Assembly (NCBI GenBank): GCA_013368315.1
Contig: JAACJM010000083.1
Span: 283,397 to 347,396 of the forward strand
Direction of reading: 5' to 3'
DNA length: 64,000 bases
DNA from: Tetrapyrgos nigripes
Taxonomy: Eukaryota; Basidiomycota; Agaricomycetes; Agaricales; Campanellaceae
The translations under genes were made by a program, and so were the position numbers. Below, in pieces: positions 46,021 to 59,339 of the stretch; position 1 is the stretch's first letter, and every line of letters begins with the position of its first letter. The notes beneath the pieces were generated by a model. It did no database searches. It had not been told where the DNA came from and saw only the letters and a program-made list of their open reading frames with translations.

Positions 46021-47420
46021 ACAGCTCAGCCGAGACGGTCACACCACGGTTTATCGTTCAATTTTATGAAGTCTACGTCTTTCAGTCATGAACGCTTTAA
46101 GTGCAGTTCTGGCTTGGTTCCGGCAGTTATTAAGGGACGAGTCCACTGGTGGACTCCAGCTTCCTGACTGGGAATTGCTTCAAACACGTTACAAGCCTGT
46201 TGAGGAAGTTCCTTACTAGCTGATGAACGAAGTTCGTAGAGAGGTACGGGATGTACGGTATGATGGCGCATGCCTGGGCAGTGTGGTTATTTCTATACTG
46301 ATCCTATCCTATCTACGGTTGCCAGGCTCATGTAGGAGGAGGAGGAGGATTTTATTACCACGGCATAGGTCCAAGTGCTGAAACGCCGGGTTCCGGGAAT
46401 TCCGCAGCGCTCTCCCGCAGTTGTATATTTCTCGGAACTCGAGCACACTTAGTGCGGTGATCCTGTCGCCTCTTTTTCACCACTTTGTCAAGTTGGGAAA
46501 GCCCAAATCTCCCAGATCTGACACGGACAAGATGAGTGCGGTGGATATGAAGACGGTCGAAGAATAGAGCAATTGACGGATATCGATACTGTTTGGATAC
46601 TGTTAGCCTTACTTAACTGCGGAAAAGTATGTATCCCGAAGCAAGCATATGGGCCACTGACAATGGTTGATTGAAGGAAACCCGTTCGTCTAGTCTGCTT
46701 CCTAGTCTCGACAACAGAGATCTCTGGAGATCTAGTCTCGAGTATCCACGATACATCTTGACACTCTTCCTGTGATGTAGTCTAAGTCTGGGTGACATGT
46801 TATTATATAATCATAGCCGGCAATGCAAAGGCATGCGGAAGTCTGCACTAAATCACTCCAATTTTTCTCAGACATATGTAGCTACAGCAGAGTAATACGA
46901 ATACAAAATTTTGGCTGGAGAGGTATACTAGAAGTACTACCTATGGAGGGGACAAAATCTCAGCCCAGAGCTTGATGCGGAAGTGGCTGTGTTGACGCGG
47001 AAATGGTCTTTGAGCATTTCCGCGAGTCCTGCTTTGTTTTGCCTGGAAATTTTGGCATGTAGACTAAGTAATGTTCGCAATAGAGACTTGTTGAATAATG
47101 TGTATTTTCGAGGCGGAAGTGGTTGCAAAACTAACAGGAAACCCCCCGTGCCGGGGTCGTGGGAATATCTTGATTATGTCATAACTTGGTGACAGTGCTG
47201 CCCCCCCTGCGAGATAATTACAACAAGACTACGGGAGATCTGCTCGTCCTTGTGCCTCAGAGCTGTAGGAATACTGATATTGTTCCTCATGTGTATACAA
47301 TGTCATGCATAGCACGATGCTCCATTAGACTCATTCTCAACAGCATTTCTACGCCATCAACCCTTGGCCGATTTTCGACTGGGTTGATAAGTTGTGCATC
47401 ATTCTGACCTGACATTTAGG
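46021..47420. other. Intergenic; left part of second block
   Basis: No supported gene. 46425-46600 and 47230-47420 match the upstream flank of T1. The MITE empty site is at about 47257-47259. Confidence 0.6.
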
Positions 47421-49277
47421 ATGATGCGTAAGTTTTTCCCTCCCTATACCTTTCATCGCTACTACTGAGCTTTTTCTACAGGTATAAACTGCAATTCGGC
47501 CACCATTGCGACTGTTCTTTGCTTTTTCTTCATTGCTTTTCCTCCCGTTTCAGCATCAGCGAACTTTACTCAGTGTCTCCAAGCTGTCAAAAACGGGGAA
47601 TTTGGTTTGGATGGCGGTAGAGACAACAAGGGTAATCCGGTCAACGTCTCGGAAGCCACTGCAATAAGCTACGATCTATGTATCGCTGCTTGTGGTTCTG
47701 GTCCATCACCCTTCGACTGGTCGGCCTTTTCCCAAGAATTCAGTTCTTGGTTACTCCCATGGCTAGCCTTGTTATCTCAACTACCTTTTGGCGCCAACGA
47801 CAAACTAGACAACTTCATATCTGTGCTCCTCGCTGTCGGTTCCCCGGTCCTAGCCGCGTACTCTGTCATGCTCACTGTACTCAACTCACGTTGGGTTGCT
47901 CACATGTTCCATAAAATCTCTTACCCCAATGTACGATCTGCTGTACGAATCCTCAGCAGTCTACAACAAGCCCCAGTCAGAGTCAGTCGGGATCCTCACC
48001 TTCTGCCTTCGTTGGTAGTACTTCCAGACAACGACGAATGGTGGGAGGAATTGATAGAACATCTGGACTATACGTATACCTGGTCGGTGTCGGCCGCAAG
48101 CTCCCTGATATGGGTCTTGCTTGCATATATATTTACCATCATTGAATCATTCACCGCCAGCCTCGCACAGCTCGTCGAGGTCAATGGGCAAGGTGTTGGG
48201 TCTGTCTGGCTCTGGCTTTTACCGGTCGTCCTCTCCTGGCTCCAAATCTCCCCCAAATGCGACTCTTTACACATCGAGCAAGCAGTCAGACGTGCGAATG
48301 AACTCGCCCACGTCGCTACTGCTAATCCTCATGAATCTGTCCGTGCCTCCACTATCGATACCCGCAGGGCAATATACCTGCGGCACGGATGGGGGTCACT
48401 ACGCACCGATGAGAGATGCACGTCCCCAATATTCAATTACGCTCGCGTTTTCTCATGGACAATCACGGTAGAGGAAGTAGCGTCTTGCTTCCATCAGGCT
48501 AGCAAGCGAGCGGGACGATTTGAGCCTGTTGGTCAGCAGAAATGGGTCAGAGGGGACAGAAACATCAGGGTTCAGATAGAAAATCGTGTTGGTACTGCTC
48601 TGGAGGTTCAAGAGTATTGCGGGTATTATCCTGACCTGACTATGCCTCCCCGATGGGGTGCTGGCGTCTGGTCGAGGATACTCGTCGCTTCCTTGTTGGC
48701 GCTATTTTTACAATGGGGTACGACGGGCGCAGCGTTGCTTATTGTGTGGTTGACACCTACTCGTGGTATGTACCTTTGTTGTTCTGTATATGGAAAGTTT
48801 TTGATTATCCTCTTTTTTTCAGGTCTAGGTTGTCGGTCCGCTGCATATTTAGGCTATGCCTGCGTATCGACTTTGGTTTGGGCAATACTACTTCTTTCCA
48901 CCATCCTTTCCCATTACTCCAGTTTCAGCAAGATCGACCCAATGAGTGGACAACCTATCTACAATACACGCTCACGGGTAGCAGCCGACCTCTCAGTCGC
49001 CCTTCGTCGACTCGCCAAGATACTCGCGGCCATAAATGCCATCGGTATCTTCGTCACGAACATGTTTCAGTTCAGTGGCTTCTTTGACCGATGCTATTGC
49101 GATAGCAGCGTTATTGGCCTCGGGAAGAACGCTTATAATGTGATTAACTTTGAGGAGGAGGATGTTTCGTCTATGAGGACGGCTTGGATTGGTGGTGTGA
49201 TATTGGCACTTGGAAGTGCTACGCTATTCGTTGGGGTGCTCAACCTTCTGATTAATCCACCACTTCCTGAAGCATGA
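46425..49277. repeat. Tandem segmental duplication, copy 2
   Basis: Partner of 42985-45613. The coding parts differ mostly by single bases, and the T1 and T2 proteins are nearly identical over 580 residues. The MITE of copy 1 is missing here. Confidence 0.85.
47421..49277 (+). CDS. Polytopic membrane protein T2
   Basis: Exons are 47421-47427 (ATGATGC), 47482-48765 and 48823-49277, giving 581 residues. The layout is that of T1: signal peptide (TVLCFFFIAF), Cys-bearing lumenal segment, about eight helices and the large loop with FEPVGQQKWVRGDRN. Differences from T1 cluster in the first 30 residues, the third helix flank (TASLAQLVEVNG) and the last loop (FEEEDVSSM). The second intron (57 nt) is a multiple of three and stop-free, so gene finders may read through it, whereas the T1 intron is 56 nt. 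No function is known. Confidence 0.82.
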
Positions 49278-49785
49278 TGGTTATTTTCGTGCTACATTAC
49301 TGTCGGTGATATTCTAGGAGTCTTATATGTAGTATTTATAGTACTAGCTTTTGTACAATTATCGATTACCTCTGTATCCAATTTTGTGGGATATTCTGTC
49401 GAACGCGTGTATATTGCAATTGAGCGACAGGTCGCTGTCGGCGTGTTGCACTTCAAGTCTCGCAAAACTCTCACCAACTCTTGACTTTCACCAACACGTC
49501 AGGTTATAGCTCGCCATCCTTAGATCGTCTTTGAAGTCTTACACCGTGCAATACACCTCGGATATTGTTGACTGTCTGCCATCAGCTCACGGTAAGTCGT
49601 CTTGGTGTCATCGCGTCGATCATACCTCTAGAGTCTATCCCCTAAAGAGCTGAAAGCTGTCCGAATGTGCATGTTACTGAGCGTTGGTATCTTCTAGAAT
49701 GCCCCAAGAAGTCAGCAGTTGTTCAAAATTTCGGTGGGGTCTGAGGAATACGGGCCATGTGCATGCCAAACCTTGGTGCGTCTAA
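49278..49785. other. Intergenic, start of GH31 segmental duplication
   Basis: 3' flank of T2. From about 49600 it matches 55150 onward (ATCATACCTCTA..., AAAGAGCTG-AAGCTGTCC). Confidence 0.6.
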
Positions 49786-50110
49786 TTGCTTTTTAGAACT
49801 CGAGCGTCTGACATGAATCATGCTGCATCCCACATGCACAGTTTCGCATCCACGAATTGTGTACAATGTCTTCCATGCACACAGAACGCAGAATATGGCC
49901 GAAATGGTGGAATAGACGACCGAGGAAACGCAGTTGATGTCTTTAAGAGCTACCGTGGTCAGCGAACTGTGTGTCGTCTTGCCAGGTTCCTCTTCCTCTT
50001 CCTCTGTTCATGGATTTCGTCAACTGGTCCTCCTTCTCCCAAGAGTTCAGCTCTTCGTTACTGCCCTTTATATCTCAATTCCACTTTCCGAGGCCAGTTT
50101 AATCAAATGA
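49786..50110 (+). pseudogene. Relic T3 of the polytopic membrane protein
   Basis: The plus strand around 49843-49945 reads FASTNCVQCLPCTQNAEYG and NGGIDDRGNAVDV, collinear with SASANFTQCLQAVKNGEFG and DGGRDNKGNPVNV of T2. A second piece (about 50015-50075) reads VNWSSFSQEFSS-like codons in another frame. The remaining 500 residues are absent. It sits immediately upstream of GH31 unit 1. Confidence 0.75.
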
Positions 50111-50319
50111 CCATGGCGTGGAAGGAACTTGCCATTGATTTGCTCGAGGTTGCATGCGTTACCCTACGTAAACGTTCAATCAGCAGAAGAGAAGTCGAAG
50201 ATCGTTCAAAGGAGACTCAATGGGGCACTTCGTCATTGAAACCCTCATGACTCACCCCGACCTGATTACCACAACTTATTAAAGGCAGTCTGGACGATGA
50301 CGGGTCTCTGCTCGCCAAT

Positions 50320-53300
50320 ATGCATCTGCTGGGAGAACTCGTCCTTTTAGGCACACTCCTGAGTACTTCGGCGTTCGCGACCTGGATAGACCCTAGTATT
50401 CTCGATGCATGTCCAGGCTACACTGTTTCCAACGTCGTCAACGATGGCGCGACGTTGAACGCGGACTTGACCCTCGCTGGTGAAGGCTGCAATGTGTTTG
50501 GAACCGACATTCCCCGGTTGTCTCTCAGCGTTACGTATGAAACCGATACCCGCATCCACCTCAAAATTACCGACCCCTCCGGCGCGCGTTACGAAGTCCC
50601 AGAATCCGTATTGCCTCGTCCAGACAATTCTTCCTCGGTTTCTCCTTCATCAGCCCAAATTCAATTCAACTTCACAGAGTCACCCTTCTCATTCACCATC
50701 TTCCGTACTTCGACTTCTGAGGTTTTGTTCAGCACTGCCAATCACGCCCTCATCTTCGAGTCACAGTATCTTCGCGTCAAAACGTCTTTACCCAAAGATG
50801 CGAATATCTATGGCTTAGGCGAGCACACCAATCCTTTCCGCCTACCAACGACAAATACTATATTGACATTATGGTCGAGGGAGGCCCCTAATGTACCCGT
50901 TGGGACCAATTTGTATGGGAACCATCCAGTGTATTTCGAGCACAGGACCACTGGTACTCATGGTGTCTTCCTCTTGAATTCCAACGGAATGGATATCAAG
51001 ATCAACGACACAGAGAGCGATGACCAGGTCACTCTTGAATACAGTGTCGTTGGAGGTGTTCTGGATTTCTACTTCTTGGCAGGTAGTGAAGACGATCCGT
51101 CAGCTGTTGGCAGGCAATATGCAGAGGTTGTCGGTCTTCCAGCTGAAGTGCCTTATTGGAGCTTAGGGTTGCATCAGTGTCGGTTTGGATATAACAGTGC
51201 GTTGAGTCTGTCGTCTTCTTGTTGTTGGTGCCAATGATATCTTTGCAGGCTTTGTCGATGTCGCAGATGTAATTACCAACTACTCTGCAGCCCAGATACC
51301 TCTTGAGACGATGTGGACCGATATCGGTACGCTTTCTGTCATTTTGACTGAACCAAGGCCTCACTATATACGCTCTACAGATTATATGGATGGACGAAGA
51401 ATCTTCACTGTGGATCCAGATTACTTCCCTTTGAACCGGGTTCGTGAGATCGTGGATTTTCTACATCAGCACGATCAGAAATACAGTAAGTATCTTCTTT
51501 TTTCCTCGGTCTTGCTTTGACTGACTATCTACGACCAGTCCTCATGACCGACCCTGCTGTTGCCTTCACCCCAGACGAAGATTATGCGCCTTTCCACCGC
51601 GGAACAGATCTGGATGTTTGGCTCAAGTTGCCCAATGGAAGTTTCAGTCTGGCAATTGTTTGGCCAGGTGTCACTGTCTATCCTGGTGAGTACTGCTTTC
51701 TGTTTTCTACTGCGAACAACGGTCTGACAGACTCGCCGAACAGACTGGTTCCACCCTGACATTCAAGCCTACTGGAGCGGCGAATTTGAGATGTTTTATA
51801 ACCCAGAAACTGGAATCGATATTGATGGTGCTTGGATCGATATGAATGAGCCTTCTAACGTAAGTCTCTTTTGCACTGTTATTATCAACAAATATCCTAA
51901 TCTCGGTCACGTAGTTCTGTTCCCTACCGTGCACGGACATTTTCGAGCAAGCCAAAGGCCTTCCTCCTACAAGAACAGCCCCAATTCCTGATCCTAATAC
52001 ACCCATTTTCGTCAACGCCAGCAACACGCTCATAAAGAGGGTTGAGCCACCAGACGACTTACTGAACCCTCCCTACGAGATTAACAATGCAGCCGATGGC
52101 CGAGCCCTGTCAGCTAAAACTGCCTGGGTCAATGCAACCCACGCCAATGGTCTTGTCGAATACGACACGCACAATCTCTTCGGTACCATGATGTCCGTTG
52201 CGACACATCTAGCAATGCTTGCTCGTCGTCCAGGACTTCGCACCCTTGTCATCACCAGGTCGACATTTGCCGGTGCCGGAAGATCGGTAGGGAAATGGCT
52301 TGGAGATAACTTCAGTAGTTGGGAAATGTATAGGCAAAGTATTGCTGGTATGTTGGGCTTTGCGAGTATCTACCAGGTGCCTATGGTTGGAAGTGATATA
52401 TGTGGGTTTAACGAGGATACGACGGAGACATTGTGTGCGAGGTGGGCTATGTTGGGAGGGTTTTATCCGTTCATGAGGAACGTGAGTAATCTTGAGATTT
52501 TTCGCGCCAGTTGGGTTTACTGATTTTCGTGTACAGCACAACGCTGACACGGCGATCAGTCAAGAGTTTTATAGGTTCCCTCTGGTTGCGGAAGCTGCAA
52601 GGAATGTTCTCGATATACGGTATGTATATAATTACATGAACCGTATCTTTTACTCGCTGACTCCATTGTTGCGCAGTTACCGTCTTATGGACTATTTCTA
52701 CACGGCCTTCCACACCTCCCACATTGACGGAACACCTATTCTCCAACCTCTCTTCTTCAAGTATCCTAAAGACCCTTCTACATACCGTATCGACCTTCAG
52801 TTCCTTTACGGTCCTTCCATCCTTGTTTCTCCAGTGACGGAAGAGAACTCAACCTCGGTCACAATCTATCTCCCCAACGACACCTTCTACGACTTCCTCA
52901 CCTTTGAGAAGATTGAAGGCAAAGGTGCTAATGTCACATTGGACAACGTCACTATGACTGAAATCCCAGTGTACATCATTGGCGGTAGCATTCTAGCTAC
53001 CAGGGTCGAGGGTGCAATGACCACCACGGAATTGAGGCAGAAAGATTTTGAGATTGTGATTGCGCCTGGGACGGATGGTACAGCGAAAGGATCGTTGTAT
53101 GTTGATGATGGAGTGTCGATTGATGCAACTGTGAATGGGACTACGGAGGTGCAGTTCAGTTACGGGGACAATGCCTTGACGGTTAATGGAACCTTTGGGT
53201 TCGATTTGGGCGTGTCGATTCGTAGAGTCAGATTGCTGGGTGCATCTGCAGAGGTGGGGGCAAAGAATGTGAGTGTGAATGGTCTGGAAGGGAATATCAC

Positions 53301-53385
53301 TACGAGCTATGATGCGGAGAAGGGAGTGGTGGATGTGGCAATTGGTGTGCCGTTTGATAAGAGTTTCGAAGTGGTTTGGGGTTGA
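50320..53385 (+). CDS. GH31 alpha-glucosidase, copy 1
   Basis: Eight exons: 50320-51196, 51249-51326, 51381-51485, 51539-51685, 51744-51859, 51915-52481, 52537-52619 and 52677-53385, giving 893 residues. A signal peptide ([14 protein letters not shown]) and many N-glycosylation sites point to secretion. GH31 landmarks in order: [35 protein letters not shown]-type strand; nucleophile Asp435 in [12 protein letters not shown]; acid/base Asp572 in [10 protein letters not shown] with [10 protein letters not shown] before it; [17 protein letters not shown]; and the C-terminal beta domains. The enzyme releases glucose from the non-reducing ends of maltose, starch oligomers or related alpha-glucosides outside the cell. 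All active-site residues are intact. Confidence 0.93.
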
Positions 53386-53700
53386 GAATAGCAGTAATGC
53401 AACAGTCAACCAACTTTCTGAATTCTGACACATACATACCGTGTCTGGTAATACCTCCTCGATGTACCTTGAAACTGTATGATATATGTCGTGTACACTC
53501 TCTAGATTGTCTCCTGGGCTCGTCGACAGCCTCTTGCCTGTTCAAACGACGATGACGTAATCCAGGCAAGAGCAACCACTTCCAATCACTGCCAGGCTCC
53601 TTTGTAGACGAGGTTGTTATATCTGTTCATTGGCTGGAATCTTGGTGCGCAACCTTCGTTCTTTCCCTTTTTGCTTTCTAATTTCTGTAAATCTACCAGG
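53386..53700. other. 3' flank of GH31 copy 1
   Basis: No gene; sequence similar to 58987-59320 downstream of copy 2. Confidence 0.5.
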
Positions 53701-53719
53701 ATTCTTTTCATGTCGTCCC

Positions 53720-54945
53720 GCTTGGATGTGCAGATGTATTAAACGAAGATACATAGACTCGAATCCACTCCCGTTGAACTACGACAGAAGCAAGACCTCG
53801 CTCAATTTCACCTTCGTTCCCTTCTTACACCCATTCCACGACCACCCCAGAGCCTTTGACGCTCGCCTTCTCTTTTTATTGCGTCCGTGACGATTGGGAG
53901 GCAGCTGAGAACTTTGGGTGTCCTGCTGTCCTTTTGTCCCATGTTTGCGCAGGATCGTGTGAGCTCGCCCGCACGACGCTGTCTCTGTGGTCTCCCTATG
54001 CATCAATTTGGAGTGGCTGCGGCTATTATTCTTGGAAGCTTGGCTGCTTGAAATCTATGCTGGATTTGCATCTCCACCTTTCTCGACACTCCCTCTTCGC
54101 ATTATAATGCGTCTGCCCGTCGATAACGAAGTCACGTTTCGTTCTCGAGATTTTTAGCGCTCATTCTATCGCTGGATTTAGCTCAGGCTCTGTCTTCCCA
54201 AGGACGGATTTGAGCTGCTGAAAGACCGCGATTTCCTAGCTATGTGGAATAACTGACCGCTACTCCAATGTCTGGGGTTTAATATCATGGGGATTGCAGG
54301 TGATGCGGATACCACTGGGAAAGTCTGGATATTTTCCAGTCTGCTCCCGCTCTGAGCTACCTCACTGTCAAAGATTATTGTCCCGTGCTATTCAACTCCA
54401 TCACCTTACCTCACCTCACATATCTCAAGACATCTGATCTTCACAATGAGAGTAACGTCTTTACGTTCTCCTTCCCTCGGAAAAATGGGCCCTTGCGTCC
54501 TTTATAACCCGCTCCCAATGTCGTTTGACTTCCCTCTTTCTGGAAAACCTACCACTTCTAGACAATGAGGTTATCGCTCTCTTCCAGCACCTACCCTTTC
54601 TCACTTCGTTGACCGTCGAGGATGACGCAGACAAATCCCCTTTCACTAATCATTTCTTCAATTCTCTCTCAGTCGACTACAAGGCATCTACATCTATTCT
54701 ACTTCCACGGTTGAAGACCTCGACCTGCGGTACCATCCAGGTTCATTCCCTACACCAGCATCCCTTCCCATGATCCATTCTCGCTCCCAGATATCTGACA
54801 TTGCACAGGCAACTGAGATTGGTGTCGACAGTCTTGCATTCATCATTCTGCGACCTCTCAGAGATGAAGGAGAGAAAGACTCGCAGTCAGATTTACGGTC
54901 TTTGACAGACCTGCGATTAGCAGGGCTCCGGTTTCGGTGACGGCG
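53720..54945 (+). pseudogene. F-box/LRR relic F
   Basis: The plus strand carries scattered family pieces in several frames: RLESTPVELRQKQDLAQ (coil), CPAVLLSHVCAGSCELARTTLSLWSP (F-box end, about 53920-53998), LDLHLHLSRHS, then SLFLENLPLLDNEVIALFQHLP (about 54530-54595), FPTPASLPMIHSRS and LRSLTDLRLAGLRF (ending near 54940). Stops and shifts are frequent, so it is long dead. It is the counterpart of relic G. Confidence 0.8.
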
Positions 54946-55429
54946 GTGTTAGAGCTGGTGAGTTTACGTTCTCCGTTTTTTTTTTTTTGGATTAAGAAAG
55001 ACTGGTTAGGTTAGTTGCAAAATCGTTGTTGCTGTGTTGATACTGGAATTAACCAATCGATGTTTCTAGAACGCGTACAATGTGTTGCCTACGGAAATTT
55101 TGTCAATGATCCGCCGCCATCAGTATCAGTTCGCGGTGGGTCGTCCCGGTTGGCATACTGGGTCATCGCATTGATCATACCTCTAATAGAGCCTATCTCT
55201 TAAAGAGCTGGAAGCTGTCCAAGTGTGCATGTCGATGAAAGATGGTACCTTGTGACACGCCTCAAGAAATCCGCGGTTCGTCATTGAAAGTTTGTTGGGG
55301 TTTGAGGAACTAAGGGTATAAATTCCGGTGCGTCTCATTGCTTTTTAGAACACGAGCATCTATGAATAATTCTGTGTCCCACATGCACAGTCATCACCCG
55401 CATTCCTGATAATATTGTTTTGTGTCAAC
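54946..55429. other. Junction between the two GH31 units
   Basis: It contains a T-rich run (54978-54990) and, from about 55140, the start of unit 2 similarity. No gene. Confidence 0.5.
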
Positions 55430-55700
55430 TTTGGGATCGAATCGTGTACAACATCTTCCATCCATGCGGAACAGCGAATACGGCCAACGTCATCATGGTG
55501 GAAGACACAACGGAAGGAGCGCAGTCGATGGTCTCTGAGACTACAGCCGAGCTACGTAGCGAACTACGACTCGCCCTGCCAGAATACTTCTCCTTCGTTC
55601 TTGGACATGGCCAACTCGTATTCCTTCTCCCAAGAGTCCAGCTTTTTGTTACTCCCATGGCTTGCCTTGTCATCTCAATTATAACTTGCGAGCCAGGTTC
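55430..55700 (+). pseudogene. Relic T4 of the polytopic membrane protein
   Basis: A frame near 55605-55684 reads SYSFSQESSFLLLPWLALSSQL, matching SAFSQEFSSWLLPWLALLSQL of T2. Upstream bases align with relic T3 but in shifted frames. The rest of the gene is missing. Confidence 0.75.
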
Positions 55701-55921
55701 AGAACAGTCAACTGACCATGATGTGGAAGGAACTTGTCATTGACTTGCCAGAAGTTTCATGCGCATGCCGACGTCGACGTTCAATCAGGAGAAGAGAAGT
55801 CGAAGATCACCCGAAGGAGACTCAATGGTTCACTTCGTCATTGAAACCCTCATGACTCACCCTGACCTGATTACTGTGACTTAAAGGCGGTCTGGACGAT
55901 GACGCATCTCTGCTGGCCCAT

Positions 55922-58900
55922 ATGCATCTGCTTGTGGAGCTCATCTTTCTAGGCGCACTCCTGAGTGCTCAAGTTTTCGCGACCTGGACAGACCCTAGCA
56001 TTCTCGATGCATGCCCAGGCTACACTGTTTCCAACGTCGTCAACGATGGCACGACGTTGAACGCGGACCTGACCCTCGCTGGTGAAGGCTGCAATGTGTT
56101 TGGAACCGACATTCCCAAGTTGTCTCTCAGCGTCACGTATGAAACCGACACCCGCATCCACCTCAAAATCACCGACCCATCCAGCGCACGTTACGAGGTC
56201 CCAGAATCCGTATTGCCTCGTCCAGACAATTCTTCCTCGGTTCCTCCTTCATCAGCCCAAATTCAGTTCAACTTCACAGAGTCACCCTTTTCGTTCACCA
56301 TTTTCCGTACTTCGACTTCTGAGGTTTTGTTCAGCACTGCCGATCACGCCCTCATCTTCGAGTCACAGTATCTTCGCGTCAAAACGTCTTTACCCAAAGA
56401 TGCGAATATCTATGGTTTAGGAGAACACACCAATCCTTTCCGCCTGCCAACGACAAATACCATATTGACATTATGGTCGAGGGACGCTGGTAATGTACCC
56501 GTTGGCACCAATTTGTACGGGAACCATCCGGTATATTTCGAGCATAGGACAACTGGTACTCATGGTGTCTTCCTCTTGAATTCCAACGGTATGGACATCA
56601 AGGTTAACGACACGGAGAGCGATGACCAGGTCACTCTTGAATATAGTGTCATTGGAGGCGTTCTGGATTTCTACTTCTTGGCAGGTAGTGAAGACGATCC
56701 ATCAGCCGTTGGCAGGCAATATGCAGAGGTTGTCGGTCTTCCAGCTGAAGTGCCTTATTGGAGCTTAGGGTTGCATCAGTGTCGATTTGGATATAACAGT
56801 GCGTTAACTCTGTCATCTTGTTGTTGTTGGTGCCAATGGTATTCTTTGCAGGCTTTATCGATGTCGCAGATGTAATTACCAACTACTCTGCAGCCCAGAT
56901 ACCTCTTGAGACGATGTGGACCGATATCGGTACGCTTTCTGTCATTCTGACTGAACCAAGGACTCAATATATATGCTCTACAGATTACATGGATGGACGA
57001 AGAATCTTCACTGTGGACCCAGATTACTTCCCTCTGAACCGGGTTCGTGAGATCGTGGATTTTCTACATCAGCACGATCAGAGATACAGTAGATATCTTC
57101 TTTCTTCAATTGTCTTGCTGTGACTGACTATCTACGACCAGTCCTCATGACCGACCCTGCTGTTGCCTTTACTCCAGACGAAGATTATGCGCCTTTCCAC
57201 CGCGGAACAGATCTGGATGTTTGGCTCAAGTTGCCCAATGGAAGTTTCAGTCTGGCAATTGTTTGGCCAGGTGTCACTGTCTATCCTGGTGAGTGCTGCT
57301 TTCTGTTTTCTACTGCGAACAACGGTCTGATAGACTCGCCGAACAGACTGGTTCCACCCCGACATTCAAGCCTACTGGAGCGGCGAATTTGAGATGTTTT
57401 ATAACCCAGAAACTGGAATCGATATTGATGGTGCTTGGATTGATATGAATGAGCCTTCCAACGTGAATTTTTTTTGCACTGTTATTATCAATAAATATCC
57501 TAATCTCGGTCACGTAGTTCTGCTCCCTACCATGCACGGACATTTTCGAGCAAGCCAAAGGCCTTCCTCCTACAAGAACAGCCCCAATTCCTGATCCTAA
57601 TACACCCATTTTCGTCAACACCAGCAATACGCTCATAAAGAGGGTTGAGCCAACAGACGACTTACTGAACCCTCCCTACGAGATTAACAATGCAGCCGAT
57701 GGCCGAGCCCTGTCAGCTAAAACTGCCTGGGTCAACGCAACCCACGCCAATGGTCTTGTCGAATACGACACGCACAATCTCTTCGGTACCATGATGTCCG
57801 TTGCGACACATATAGCAATGCTTGCTCGTCGTCCAGGACTTCGCACCCTCGTTATCACCAGGTCGACGTTTGCCGGTGCCGGAAGATCGGTAGGGAAATG
57901 GCTTGGAGATAACTTCAGTAGTTGGGAAATGTACAGGCAGAGTATTGCTGGTATGCTAGGCTTTGCGAGTATCTATCAAGTTCCTATGGTTGGAAGTGAT
58001 ATATGTGGGTTTAACGAGAATACGACGGAGACGTTATGTGCGAGGTGGGCTATGTTGGGAGGGTTTTATCCGTTCATGAGGAATGTGAGTAATCTTGAGA
58101 TTTTCGCGCCAGTTGTGTTTACTGATTTTGGTGTATGATAGCACAACTCTGATACGTCGATCAGTCAAGAGTATTATAGGTTCCCTCTAGTTGCGCAAGC
58201 CGCAAGGAATGTTCTCGATATTCGGTATGTATATGTATGAACCGTATCTTTTACTCGCTCACTCCAATGTTGTGCAGTTACCGTCTTATGGACTACTTCT
58301 ACACGGCCTTCCATACTGCTCACCTTGACGGAACACCTATTCTCCAACCTCTCTTCTTCAAGTATCCCAAAGACCCTTCTACATACCGTATCGACCTTCA
58401 GTTCCTTTACGGTCCTTCTATCCTTGTTTCTCCAGTGACGGAAGAGAACTCAACCTCGGTCACAATCTATCTCCCCAACGACATCTTCTACGACTTCCTC
58501 ACCTTTGAGAAGATTGAAGGCAAAGGTGCTAATGTCACATTGGACAACGTCACTATGACTGAAATTCCAGTGTACATCATTGGCGGTAGCATTCTAGCTA
58601 CCAGGGTCGAGGGTGCAATGACCACCACGGAATTGAGGCAAAAAGATTTTGAGATTGTGATTGCACCTGGGACGGATGGTACAGCGAAAGGATCGTTGTA
58701 CGTTGATGATGGAGTGTCGATTGATGCAACTGTGAATGGGACTACGGAGGTGCAGTTCAGTTACGGGGACAATGCCTTGACGGTTAATGGAACCTTTGGG
58801 TTCGATTTGGGGGTGTCGATTCGTAGAGTCAGATTGTTGGGTGCATCTGCAGAGGTGGGGGCAAAGAATGTGAGTGTGAATGGTTTGGAAGGGAATATCA

Positions 58901-58986
58901 CCTCAAGCTTTGATGCGGAGAAGGGAGTGGTGGATGTGGAAATTGGGGCGCCGTTTGATAAGGGCTTTGAGGTGATTTGGAATTGA
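55922..58986 (+). CDS. GH31 alpha-glucosidase, copy 2
   Basis: Exons are 55922-56798, 56852-56929, 56984-57088, 57142-57288, 57347-57462, 57518-58084, 58142-58224 and 58278-58986: exactly the exon lengths of copy 1, again 893 residues. Nucleophile (WIDMNEPSN), acid/base (WLGDNFSSW) and other GH31 motifs are unchanged. Substitutions are scattered, e.g. [14 protein letters not shown] signal region, [11 protein letters not shown] and AHLDGTPI. Donors of introns 3 and 5 differ from copy 1 (GTAGAT and GTGAAT instead of GTAAGT), so splicing efficiency may differ between copies. Secreted alpha-glucosidase role as for copy 1. Confidence 0.92.
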
Positions 58987-59339
58987 AATTTGAGAATTAT
59001 GACATGTACATACCGTGCTCGATGTAGTTACTTGCAATTTGTATCATGAATGCTCTCTCTAAACTGTCTTTTGGGCCCATATCCTATTGATTGACCGACA
59101 GCCTCTGCCAGCTGCGAGGTCATTCAGACTACGATGACGTAATTTAGACAAGGTCTGTAACTTTCTGTCATTGTCAAGTTGGACGCCGGATTAGAGCGAT
59201 CACTCCCACTATGCAGCTCCTCTGCAGGCGAGAACTCGAAGTTCGTTGTATCTTTTTTCTGAGGGAGATATTGGCACGCGACCTTTCTTCCTTTTCTTTT
59301 TTCAATTTGCATTCTAATTTCTGTAAATCTGCCAGGATT
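58987..59339. other. 3' flank of GH31 copy 2
   Basis: No gene. It corresponds to the flank after copy 1. Confidence 0.5.

Larger units (their letters stand above)
49590..54945. repeat. Segmental duplication, unit 1 (T-relic, GH31, F-box relic)
   Basis: This unit corresponds in order and sequence to 55140-60300. Both contain a membrane-protein relic, an intact GH31 gene with identical exon lengths and an F-box relic. Confidence 0.8.
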
